The position numbers and the translations under genes were made by a program. The notes below the pieces were generated by a model that did not search any database, had not been told where the DNA came from, and saw only the letters and a program-made list of their open reading frames with translations. From Paraescarpia echinospica (lineage: Eukaryota; Annelida; Polychaeta; Sabellida; Siboglinidae), in assembly GCA_020002185.1 (NCBI GenBank), contig CM034532.1, forward strand, positions 49,601,349 to 49,665,348: a DNA stretch of 64,000 nt, in the 5' to 3' direction. Shown here one piece after another: positions 21,638 to 34,000 of this stretch; position 1 is the first letter of the stretch; every line of letters begins with the position of its first letter.

Positions 21638-21800
21638 ACAATAGAACCTTATTAGTAATGTTGCACTTGAGACTGGGTCAAAGTGACCTAAATGGAGGTG
21701 GCTGTTATTGAGGTGGTTGCAAAGCAGTTTAACATAATTCTGACATACATTGGTAAATTAGTTTAATAGGAACCTATCTCTGCCAACTGTATCACAATGA
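21638..21800. mobile_element. pogo/Tigger-like MITE relic
   Basis: ACAATAGAACCTTATTAGTAATG followed by GACTGGGTCAAAGTGACC and GAGGTGG/GGTTGCAAAG resembles the elements at about 28962, 31621 and 32849. It is decayed and its ends are uncertain. Confidence 0.4.
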
Positions 21801-21984
21801 GAAGGAATATTTTATTCTCTATTACAGGAAGCAGGTAAGTTGTAGCCAATATATGTTTTAGTTATAACTACTTTACGTAATCAAGTTGCAAACTATAAAT
21901 TCTTAGTACAGTGTAGTGAGCACTTTTTTTAGCAAAATCACCAGCAATGCCATGTCTATCAATGTCCTGCAGAGATTTTTTAGC

Positions 21985-23625
21985 CAGTGTTGCCTGTCTA
22001 TTTAACAAGATTGCCATCCAGAAAATTACTCTGGATGGCAGGTGGACAAGGAAGCCTTTTGGCTTATCGAGAGTCCAATAGTTTTTATCTACATGTATCC
22101 CGCCCTTTTAAGGTGTGTGTCGATTTTATTTTTAAACATATTCACGTTACTAGCACCAACACAATCGGGAGATAATCTGTTCCATTAATTTAGTCCTTTG
22201 TGAGAATGAGAACTTTCTTATATCTAATCTACACTGCTCCTTTACTAATGTAGCTTCATGTCCTCTGGTCCTTCTATCTTTCTTAACTGAGAAAAAAATG
22301 TTTATCAATATTTTCATAACCATTCAATATTTTAAACACTTCTATGTGATCTCCTCTCAATCTCCTGGTCTCTAGTGTTGTTAAACCACATTCTTTTAGG
22401 CGTATTTCGTAACTAAGATCCCTCAGATTTGGTATCATTTTAGTCGCTCTCCTCTGTACTCTTTCTAGCATATCTATGTCCTTCTTGCGATATGGCCTCC
22501 ATGCTTGTATACAATATTCTAAATGAGGCCTCACTATTGTTTTGTACAGCGGTACTATTAATTCTTTTTTCTTATACTCTATATTTCGCCTAATTAATCC
22601 AAGGATTTGATTTCCCTTTGAAGCTGCAATTCCGCACTGCTCTGACACCTTCATATCAGCACTAATGGTTAACCCTAAGTCCTTTTCTTTTACAGTAGTA
22701 CTTAGAACAGTACCCCCCATTTTATATTTTACCTCTTCATTCCCATGACCTGTGTGGAGGCATTTACATTTCCCAAAATTGAACAGCATTTGCCACTTTT
22801 CAGACCATTTGATCAACCTGTCAAGATCATGTTGTAAATGCTGTCTGTCTTCATCACTTTTAATCCTTCTAAACACTTGTATCATCCGCAAATTTTAACA
22901 CCTTGCTTGTTATATCATCGTCCAAATCGTTGATATATATTAAGAATAATATAGGTCCTAGTACTGATCCCTGTGGTACCCCACTCAATACCGATTTCCA
23001 GTTTGAAGCCTCCCCATCAACTACTACACGTTGTCTTCTGTCATTCAGCCATTTTTCTATCCAGTTTATTATACCATTTCCTATGCCATGGGCCTTTAGC
23101 TTAAGGAGTAATCTTTGATGTGGTACTTTGTCGAAAGCTTTTTGAAAATCTAAATAGATGATATCTACTGGTGATCCCTCATCTACCCACCTAGTGATGT
23201 CTTCCAAAAAACATAACATATTTGTTAAGCATGACCTCGCTTTTAAAAACCCATGTTGAGATGGGTTTATCAAGTTATGTTTAACAAGAAAATCCACCAT
23301 GTGATCTTTAATTAGTCTTTCTAATAATTTGCAAATCACTGATGTTAAACTCACTGGTCTATAGTTCTCCGACTTGTTTCTCGAACCTTTTTTAAATAAC
23401 GGTATAATGTTTGCCTCTTTCCATTCTAAAGGAACCACTCCCTCTTCTAATGACAAATTGAAAACTGTTGCAAGCGGTACGCTAATTTGTTCTACAATTT
23501 CCAATAGTAGTTTGGGCGGAATCCCGTCCACTCCAGGTGATTTATTATCCTTCATAGCCCTTATTTTCTTAGCTACCATTTCCGAGGTTACAACTAACTG
23601 TCCTAAATTAAAGGTGCCTACTCAA
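21985..23625 (-). mobile_element. CR1-like non-LTR retrotransposon with nearly intact RT
   Basis: Minus-strand frame 23579-22869 carries the RT blocks in order: KDNKSPGVDGIPPKLL, NIIPLFKKGSRNKSENYRPV, QHGFLKARSCLTN, YLDFQKAFDKVPHQRL, SGVPQGSVLGPILF and KFADD. It continues in another frame (22891-22283) with VFRRIKSDEDRQHLQ, SEKWQMLFNFGKC, PLYKTIVRPHLEYCIQAW and LRDLSYEIRLKEC. Compared with the sister copy at 15.9 kb, a 2-base deletion immediately after FADDT is the only obvious break. The endonuclease half is missing (5' truncation). The 3' end near 21985 matches that of the 15.5-16.8 kb copy. Confidence 0.92.
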
Positions 23626-26600
23626 TTACATTTTTGGCTGGTTACATTACAAATACCTTTTTGCAGACAAGCAAACCTGCAGTCCACGTGCCAGTTTGCA
23701 TGGGCATATTTTATGTGGTTTTTGGATAATTGGCAAACAATTACTGCTGGGCAATTAATTTTAAAAATTGGAATTTTCATGTGAATGCATGTATGATTAT
23801 GCATGTGGTTTTGTGTTAATGTTATTGACTTTCCTTGCACTCTCTCCGATACCATGTGGTGACAAATTCAATGTGTTGAAGGTTAAATGTTGTCCCGGTA
23901 GTTGGCTTTGGATATTATTTAAAGCATTCACACATGTATCTGTACATAAAAGAACCAGATTTGCGATGAGTTAAATCAGTTATGGAAGCAGCTTTAAAAC
24001 ACCAATTTATTGGACAATCCCCAGTGCCTGCAAGAGGCATAAGTCCACATAATCTCCCAAGTCAGAATACAAACATCAATATACATTTCACATTTAATTA
24101 ATACATTGAGCTTACACTTTGGTAGCATAAACATGCAAATACAGCCTGGATATTAAATGTACAATAATCTAAATACTAGAGGAAGATTCAGAACTGGGGA
24201 AATCTAGACTACATATAATTGGAGAAACCCTGGGGATTGCACTTGTGTCATGCTCAATAATACTTGTTTGGCAACGAGTCCACACAATGCTTCTGAAGAG
24301 TGCAATGCCTGATGCACGCCCGTGTATGATACCGCTCTTCTATGGAAGGGCTGTTAGCTGGTTCCACAAGTGAACGTCAACATTAATTAGTTGCAAACAA
24401 ACATTCCTGCCAATGCAAATCGTATTAATCATGTTTTTCAAAAACAAATAATCATGTTAATTGTCCACAAGTTACCGGTAGTTCCAAAATGGGTATTTTT
24501 CTGTAATTGAAAGTATATACATGTTTATGTAATATCTGGTAAATTCAATGTATTGGCATCGTTCATGTAAAGAAACATTGCAAATATCATGTAAATCTGC
24601 CTGGATCGAAGTTAGCATTTAAGATGGTCTGACGTTTTAGTGGGGGTAACTATCATTGTCAGCAGACCTTTATAATTTAAATTTGCATCTTATATCCACA
24701 CATAGTTGACTTCATAAGATACTTTAGCAAGCCAACATTCAGATAAATTAAATTTACGTTAGCCAGAGTTTCACAACAATATCAGCATATTTTGACAGCT
24801 GTTTACACGGTAGGTTTCACGTTTACATCTTGTTCATTTGCAAATCACATTTCGCACAGCAACTGCTATACATATCCATCATCTCATAAAATATTGCCAC
24901 ATATTAATAAATATGCATTCTGCCTTACGCTGCAAATCTTGACTGCAAAAAGCTGCCAGCACTGTACACAAATATGCTCAAGTGTTCACATGACGCTCTG
25001 TAAACCTTTTGAGCACAACTAATGATTGTCATTGATGTGATCCGGCTGGATCGTTGATGACGCTGGCGGATGAAGGTAGACACGGATGCTGTAGGGGAAG
25101 GAGACAACATGCTATAGGCGAGTCTGAAAGAGAGCAAAGCCGAGTACAGTGGAGCGAACTGAGGAGTCCACCGTCAAAGGTGGCAGACTTGTCTGCTACA
25201 AGAGCAACTCTCTCGTGGTCACCTCATTGTCTCACAAACACTCCACTTGCACACATCAACTCGTTACCTCAGTGATTCGTCCCGTTACTGGAATGGGTTT
25301 TTGGAAAATCGCAAAAGATTTTTTTTCAAAGAACACGTCTTGGTCTTTGGATAACAGGATTTCTATTTTTTAGACATGGTTTTATTTTCCCAATAACAAG
25401 ATCAATACAGTGTTTGTGTTGTCACAAAACGGGCCTTGTAGTTTGAGTATTTTGCGAGCCTCAAGGGGGTGCAGATGGAGGTTTTCAGAGAGCCTCGGCC
25501 TCCTAAATAATCACCATGTTCTGATGCTTATGACCAACGCATGATGACAGGGTTTTTCATGAGCATAAAGGGTAAATAAAATATTAGAACGGGTAAATTG
25601 GAGTATTTCACAATCCTAGCTAAAGGTCTGCTCCAGATCATCTTCCCTTACTTGTTCCAATCACAACAAACAACCATGTGATCTCATCACTATGATCATG
25701 CACGCCAACCGAGCCAAACATCAACCATCAACAGCAAGATATTCTATAGCAGACACCCATGATAACTATGCTGCAAAACATTGCATTCAATAATGGTTGT
25801 TATACACTGTGCATTCGTATCACCACATTCAATTCAAGAACTTTATTGTCCGTTGAAATACATTAATTACATTTACAAGCAGATGGCCTAGTGGTGTACT
25901 CCACCAGTGACCAGCATATTTCAAGTACAGATTCTTCAACACAGCACAGGTAAATAGGCTCACTACAGCTGCCTTGCCATGTATAATACAAAATTCTTGC
26001 AGAGGTCACAAAGCTATTAAAGAATCCAGGTGATCGGGAAATGATGTACAGAGGATTATTGCTATTTTATAACACATCTTGAAACAGTGAAACAGTCTTT
26101 CTTGCACTGCCTATATACATGTTATTACGCACCAGCACCGACCTATTTTTACAAGACACCCACCACATGTAACACTGAAGATGGCAAATCTATTGGTATA
26201 AATGGCATGACTCACACCGATACCTACACTGGTTAACATACAAACTAATATCACCTAAGCCATCAACAGATTCTTAACCACACATCAAGGAATGAACGGA
26301 GCATATGATTACTGCAAGTATATACACTTGTTTTGCTGTTAGTTTATTCACCATTTACAAGGGTTATAGTATTAAGACATTCAGAGTATAACATTATGAT
26401 TACTGCAAGTATATATACACTTGTTTTGTTGTTAATTTATTCACCATTTTATGTTAGGATTATAGTATTCAGGATGAAACAGTCACAACTGATCCACCAA
26501 GCAGCTTAACGTAAACCTCTACAGCAGTTTCCATACATACTGCCTTGTACACACTGCACTATTCTCAACTACTTGCAATGCATCACAACCTATGCCTGCC

Positions 26601-28028
26601 TATTTTTTCTCAACCGAATACATGTCCCATTATGTATTCTTCTGTGTGGCATGGAACACTCCAATGATTATCTCACATCCAGCAGCCATTATCATATGAA
26701 AATCAAACCCAACGGCAACATTTTTACAATGCTGTGTACTAATTCAATATTTATGACACATTAATCCTATGTGTGCTACACTTGGCTTCATTACAGAATT
26801 ATTATCACCTGAAGTATTTCATTATCTAGTCATTTCACCCAACACCAAAAGTTAAAGTGCAGTGGATAACCAAGAGTGCAAACCACTAGTGATACTCCTT
26901 GATGCAAAACAAAATCATTCATCTGAGCACCTAAATAAATACGAGTGATACAACTGACATGTTACCAGGAAACCTTGGACACAAACATTTCCTATTAAGT
27001 GCTGCATGAGTTAACAAATGCTACCAGTGCTTGATTTACTATATCCCTTCTTAATCACAATAAAATGCCACCTAATATTTACAAGATAAACATTTTCCTC
27101 AAAATTCTAGTTTCCATAGGTGCTAGATTTTGCACATGTGAAATCAATCTACATTTGACACGTCTATGAGGTAAATCGTGTTAGCATCAAGTCACAATAA
27201 AACGCATAACTATAAGGACTCTAGTGCGATTCTTTTATTTGGCGACAAAATATGCCTGCACCATGGCTCTGTAAATGTTTTGAGTGCCTGCTAAATACCA
27301 CTTGGTACTGCTTCATATACACTACTACTGGTGTCAGTTTCACAAAGAACATGGATGGGTTACTTACAATCCACCTTTGCTGCTTGATATATATGGCTTC
27401 ACCAATGCACTCGTGCAATCAACATAAAAATAACAACACAAGGTCCGAATATACACGAATCAACATTTAGTAGCACCTCAAATTGAGTGTCTTCTTTACA
27501 AGTTTTTGTGATAAACATCCATGCATAACTGGTCGACATTTTCGGCAAATTGCATATGCTACAATGACATTGTATGGAAGAAACACTACTTTTTGTGACA
27601 CCACAAACTGTCATTTTGTGCTTTACGTGGCATATACAAACGACTATTTAAAAAAAATTCCTTGCATTCATTCAAAGCCTCAAATTTTAGCAAACAAACT
27701 GTTATCCAACAAATGAAATCATCGCATTTAGCAAACAAAAGTTTCACAGAAAATATTATAAATTCTTATAGATAGACAAGATACTGCACATGCAGAGAAA
27801 ACAGGAAGAACGTGTGTGCGTGCATGTTTCACAGAAACACACACAAGTGTCTGCAGGGGAACAACGTAAACGACAACAATGCATTTGACACATTGATACA
27901 GTGAGAGTAGCGGGTGGGTCAGATGGTGCAGCAGAGGGGAAAGTAGGCAGGGGAGCATCGACTGTCGAGGTTCCTTTGCATTCGGCCTTTCGGTTCTAGC
28001 GGCCGTGCGGCGGCTGTGGTGAAATGTT
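23626..28028. other. Intergenic/3' flank of the PIP kinase gene, no gene recognised
   Basis: AT-rich DNA. I see a short copy of the dispersed GAGCCTCAAGG repeat at 25445-25510, a two-copy direct repeat at 26300-26480, and a GC-richer block at 27900-28030 that would be 3' UTR if the proposed last exon is right. Short frames near 24925-25370 have no recognisable domain. Confidence 0.5.
26300..26480. repeat. Two-copy direct repeat, about 90 bp
   Basis: ATGATTACTGCAAGTATAT...ACACTTGTTTTG followed by GTTTATTCACCATTT and then GTTATAGTATT occurs twice in a row with small differences. Confidence 0.8.
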
Positions 28029-28037
28029 CTACTTTTG
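28029..28037 (-). CDS. PIP5K1: Proposed last PIP5K exon (Gln-Lys-stop)
   Basis: A good acceptor (CGTTGTTTTGCAG) on the minus strand is followed in phase 0 by CAA AAG TAG, giving an ending ...IVETQK. The phase matches the donor at 32503. GC-richer sequence below would be 3' UTR. Another terminal exon in the 4.5-kb interval is possible. Confidence 0.3.
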   Translation of the reverse strand, partial: QK

Positions 28038-31000
28038 CTGCAAAACAACGAAACACAAGGCGGGTGAATGGAAACACCCAGAAATGACCCGGTGTGAATG
28101 AGACAGACAGAGAAAACGGTGCACACAACAAGCGAAACCAAAGCCACAACACACGCGTAGTGCATTAGTCCAGGGTGTTAACTCACCTGGGGACCATTTC
28201 ACTAGCATAATGAGCTCACAAGAAAATCAAAATTTAAAGAGGATCTGTTGTTAAATTCAAGGTTTTAAATGTAAAAAACACCGCTATTTCATTGAGGACA
28301 CTATTTCAGTGACACACCGGTGAAAGTGTCCTGGTGGTGCACCCTGGTGTCGATAGTTGTTGGTATACAAGATCATTGTTAAGGTGCAAAATAGATTTTA
28401 AAGAGCAAACTTGGGTTTATGATCGTGCTGCACAACTCATGTTTGTACTGGTTTTTACGGGTTTTCACTAATTAATTCACATGCAGTCTCTGTCCGGTGC
28501 AATTGTGGTTACGACAGAACCAATTCTATTAACATTTTGACACAGACATGATGTACAAAATCACAAACATTTGAAACTGCATTTTTTTTAAATGACTACT
28601 CGTTTGTCATGGCTGCCAAATTTATTAAAATCAATTCTTAAAGGCATGTGTAGTAAATATAAAACGGGAAATTTATGACCTGGACTATCCCCTATAATAG
28701 TTCTCAACAGCTAAGAGAGTAGCACAAATAAGTGCGATCATTTGCACTACTCCACCACCAATTCAGGAGCCGTGCAATTTGCAAATGTTCCTGTGATATA
28801 ACAATGTTGGGGGACAATCTCGCACTGTTTTCTCAATAAGATCATCTAGTAAATGACTCGTGACTGCCAAAATAAATGTGTTTCCTTCATAACATATCCA
28901 CTAATCTCTTCTATTTAGGATTCCGCATCATGTAGTCTGTAAGGTACCATAGAAATACACTCACTACTAGGGTCAACTTCGGGACTGGGCCAGTGACCTG
29001 AACAGCGAGGTGACCGTATTAGTGAGACTAATTTCCTGTACTTTACTGTTACAGAATTATAGTTTGGGATTATCCTAGGATGACTTTACTTGTGAGTTGG
29101 CTGTATTACAAAGGTGCGTGTAATTTGTAAAGCGAGGTTTAACTGAAATCAATTTCAATTTCTTTCCATTACTAAACATGTTGTTGGTCATCTACAATTA
29201 TGGTTAGTTCAAGTGCAACGAAAAGCAAGCTTGAAGGACAGGTACAACAGCAGAATACACAACCATAAAAGTTAGTTGTCAATACAGAGAGAGAAGCAAG
29301 CACCTGAAAGAGAAGCAAGCCATGCAGGAAAGTGTGACTGAAGCGAAGAAAGCGTCCTACAAGCAACAAGAGCTTCTTACACGCCATGCTGGGGTAGGGC
29401 AATCATCAACTGTAATATACTGTACCATCAGCTGTGGGCAGATGTGTCTATCCATAGCATGAACACTAACCACACTTAGACCCTAAATGAAAGGGTGTTG
29501 TTTCCCTAATTCCCCCAACTACACGTGTATAACTGTAGTATCCTCAATGATGCCCTATCTCCACTTTCTATGACGTCTTATCTGCACCTTCTATGATACC
29601 CTACCTGTACATTCAATAGTGCCCTATTTGTACTCTCGATGCCCTATTTGTACTCTTGATTAATTCGATGATGTTATCCATATATGTACACTAATGATGC
29701 TCTTTATGCACACTTGATGACAGCCCCTTTCTGTACATTCAAAGATACTTGATGATGCCTTATATGGCAAACAATGATACCCTAAATGCACTCGTTGATG
29801 TCCCATCTGTATACTTGATGATAGCCCCTTTCTGTACGTTAGATTATGCCCTGTATGTACCTTCAATGATATTCTATTTGTATCTTTGATGATACCCTAT
29901 ATGTACCTTAAATGGTGTTCTATATGTACCTCGATGATGCCCTACCTGGAGTAGTGTATCAGAATCTGATGAATTCTCTGTGCTGGAGTACATGTTGTCA
30001 ATACCTTGTACAGCCACACATGACTCTTAGTGTCATACTAAAGTCATATCACTTTCAATCATATTCATCGCCATCTTTCATCAGCAAAAAACAAAACCTA
30101 GTCTGTTGCATAAGACTGCCATTGCCCTGCCAAAACCGCAGTGACAACCACTGCAAATAATATGCATGTAACACTGAAGACTTGTATCTACAGTCGCTCA
30201 TGCAACACCGGTTGTGTGACCACCACCAAAATGGTCACAAACCACAAAGCAAGGTCGTCATGCCAATACATGCTGGAAACCAAAACCTACTTGGTTATAC
30301 AACCAGTAAATGTTGCAATGCCAACACATGCTGGAAACCAAAACCTACTTGGTTATACGACCATTAAATGTTGCCATGCCAACACATGCTCAAAACCAAT
30401 ACCAACTGGGTTCATATGAGTACATGCTACACACCAGTACCGACTAGGACCAGAACGATACACTGGTGCACCGGTGTATCGCGGTACACACCACACGGTA
30501 TGGTACACCATACACAATAATCATGTATAATATTATTATGGCAAATTCCATCTGCGTATCGTGCCTAGTTGAGCTAAAACACCATCATTTTGTTTTCCTT
30601 TGCTTCTTCTCTGCTGTTTTATAAGCCAAAATTGTCACTTTATTTCCATGTCGTTTTTTCTGTGACTATTTCTGCCCACCGTTTTGTTTGACTCACTTGG
30701 GTGTGCAGTGCCTGATCAAGCAGTCAAACTGCAGTGATCGACCGACTCCTACTCGATCACGATATCGCCGCTACACACTACAGATGCGGAGCTGTCATTG
30801 TTTATTTTAATTAATTCGTTCCTAATAAACATGTGTTTTACTGTTGTATCATTTTACTCAGCTTAGTCTGTATCGCGATACGTATCATGAAGTGATGTAT
30901 CGTTCTGGTCCTATTACCAACTGGGTTCATATGACCAGTGAAACTCTTGTGTAAGGAACATGCAACATGCCCACAAAGCAGCCCCTTTGTGGGTGGCATA

Positions 31001-34000
31001 AATTGCCAACTTTGTGAGGAGCCAAAATGTATTGCGAGTGGCTGATTGAATACCATATAGTACTTATCGAAGAACAGGGTGTGACTATATCAGCATTAAG
31101 TGCACATTTTTTATCCACTACATCCAAGTGTGACAAACAGAATGACAATGTTTTAAATAATAGTACCTGTATTTGAACGTTCTTTGTTTTGTTTTTTATG
31201 TTCAAAAGTGTGCACGCAAAGACCAAAAATAATGTAGTTTAAAAAGAATTTACAATGATCTTCAGTGGTTAGCTGAATGTTTTACTAGACACTGCAAATT
31301 TGCTATGCTGAATTGATTAGTTACAGGTTAAAAATAAATAAATAACATCCATATAAAATGCATTAAAACTGTGACTATTTGTCAAAATGTTTTTTTAAAT
31401 ACACCAATTAATAATAATTTAAATAAACTAATTCTCAGAAGTCCTGAGGACAGTCAGTCAAATTTCAATTTACTATGGCAATTAAATATTTAAAAATTAA
31501 ACAAAACTTCCAACTAGCTGCATATCAGATAGCCAATGAAAATCATTGTTGCACATTCTCTTTAAAAATAGCTTTTCCAGTTTGCCGCTCTTCTATTATG
31601 AACTATACGGTAAGTGAAGACAGTGGAACCTCATTGTTAAGGTCACCCCTGAAACAGGGCAAACCTGACCAGAATTGTGAGGTGGTTGTATTTGCAAGGT
31701 GACCATCAAGCAAGGTTTGACTGTATTGCCATACTCCACGACACTGAAACTTGCCAGTTTCAGGTAAAGAGGCGAACACATTGCCATCAGTGCTGCTACT
31801 GGCGAATGGTGGAAATGTTTCCCCACTTTCTGGTGTTAGTTGCCTATTGCAGCAGCACGACTGTTCACTATGCGACATACCTGGACACAACTGTACACTA
31901 TGCGACATACCTGGACACAACTGTACACTATGCGACATACCTGGACACAACTGTACACTATGCGACATACCTGGACACAACTGACACGACTAACACTTTT
32001 AGTGTGACAATATTTAGGAATCCCATCGAAAACACTTTAAGGAGAATTTCTCAAGAAGACTTATTCAATGATTAATGTTTGTATAATAATTATTAAACAA
32101 TTAAAATATTAAATACCAGCAAAAATGTCGAAAAAAGGGGTGACCTCATAAGCTCACAAAATGCTGGAAAAACGTGTTGTTTTTGCAATATTTAAAACCA
32201 TGACCCAACGCCACCAATACATCGTGTAAGACTTGCAATGTGGAGCCTAACCGAAACAGCTCCCCAAAACCCACCGGATTCTAACGTGACATGGTTGGAA
32301 ATATATATCCCACGGTGCTGACCAATTCTCATATCCACCATAGCATCAACGTGCATTAATACTGTATCAATTTATTTCCCCCACAATAAATGATGACGAC
32401 CAACCCACCACTCACCCTACGTAATGCCATACGTCTGTTTTACTTTGCGAACTTACGCGACCACCCCCAAGACGTATCAGAAGGCACAACGATAATACTT
32501 ACAGTTTCTACAATGTCCACCTGTGGACTAACCTCTCCCTGAGATGAAGCCACCTGATTGGCTGCTGCTGCTGCTGAGCCAGTCTCGGGTAAGCAAGCAT
32601 GCTGTGGTTTCAACTCCATCTCTGAGACTGTTGGTGCTGCTGGACTCCGCTGAGACCCCGTAGGACTCTTTATAGGCGACGGCGAATCTGTCGGAAAATG
32701 ACCCTCGAGTGTTACATAAGCAGCAAATATCACTTGAAAATATACAGTGGTTCACTCTGTATTAGATATACAGTGGTTCACTCTGTATTAGATATACAGT
32801 GGTTCACTCTGTATTAGATGTACAGTGGTTCACTCTGTATTAGATACACAGCGGTACCTCGATATTAAGCTCACTCTTGGGCCTGGGCAAAAGTGACCTG
32901 AAAAGCGAAGTGACCTTAATAGCGAAGTGACCTTAATAGCGGGACTAATTTCCTATACTTTACTGTGTATGGAAATTATTTTTGACTGTCGTAGACTATC
33001 TTAATTGCAAGGTGGCTGTATTACCAAGGTAACCAACTGTACTAGGAAAACTGTCCATCATCCAGATGATGCTACACAGACAGAAGGTGGCTTCCTGAAG
33101 TATTTGTACCTGACGTTTAACAAATATGACAGAATGTTGGACTTATTTTAGCAATGCTGTGCATGTTTTAAACATCCGCAACTGATCCGTGGGTGGCTTA
33201 CATAGCTCACAACAATCGTAGAAAACATGTAATGTTGCAAACAATTGTTTAACTTCCGGTACAGACCCTTAACTGGTATGAACCCTTAACCCACAAGGAA
33301 TTTCGAAAAATAAAAGCGTTACTCTCTTTCCACAGGTCAAATATGAATGGGGAAATACAATACTGTTGCCTGTCTAGTAAATAAAATGGAAATACGGGAT
33401 GATCTCATATGATTATGGAAATAAGGAATGACCTCATATGATTATGGAAATAAGGAATGACCTCATATGATTATGGAAATAAGGGATGATTTCATATGAT
33501 TATGGAAATAAGGAATGACCTCATATGATTATGGAAATAAGGAATGACCTCCTATGATTATGGAAATAAGGGATGATCTCATATGATTATGGAAATAAGG
33601 AATGACCTCACATGATTATGGAAATAAGGGATGATCTCATATGATTATGGAAATAAGGGATGATCTCAGATGATGGCAAAGTAAAAAAAAACATTAGCAT
33701 CAATTTACAATCGCTCACTAGGTGACACCACTGTGTCAATATATTCCCCCACGAAACATGGTGATGACCAAACCACCCCCTTTGCACACTGCTTAACATT
33801 TTGGAACTTTGTGAACTGATTCGACCATCCCTAATAAGGTACAAACATATTCACATAAAACACTCATGATCGCCAAGAGAACTATGTTAATATATAACAC
33901 AAATAGCTACAATGTAGTTACTAAACATGTTTGTATCTTACATGCAAAGCGTCATGACAAAACCTCTGAAATACCGATTTTATGTACAAAAAAACTACTA

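Noticed and set aside
27728..28165. 145-codon minus-strand frame as a membrane protein gene
   Set aside because: It overlaps the proposed terminal acceptor. The hydrophobic reading comes from pyrimidine-rich sequence, and I recognise no family.
31603..32075. Open frames on both strands around the 30-bp repeat
   Set aside because: A repeat length divisible by three keeps frames open. There is no coding bias, homology or splice context.
32528..32703. Alternative frame of the 32.6-kb exon ending in TAG
   Set aside because: Possible through another acceptor, but the chosen frame ends at a strong GTAAGT donor and has the Ser/Pro-rich composition of the upstream tail. Kept only as an alternative.
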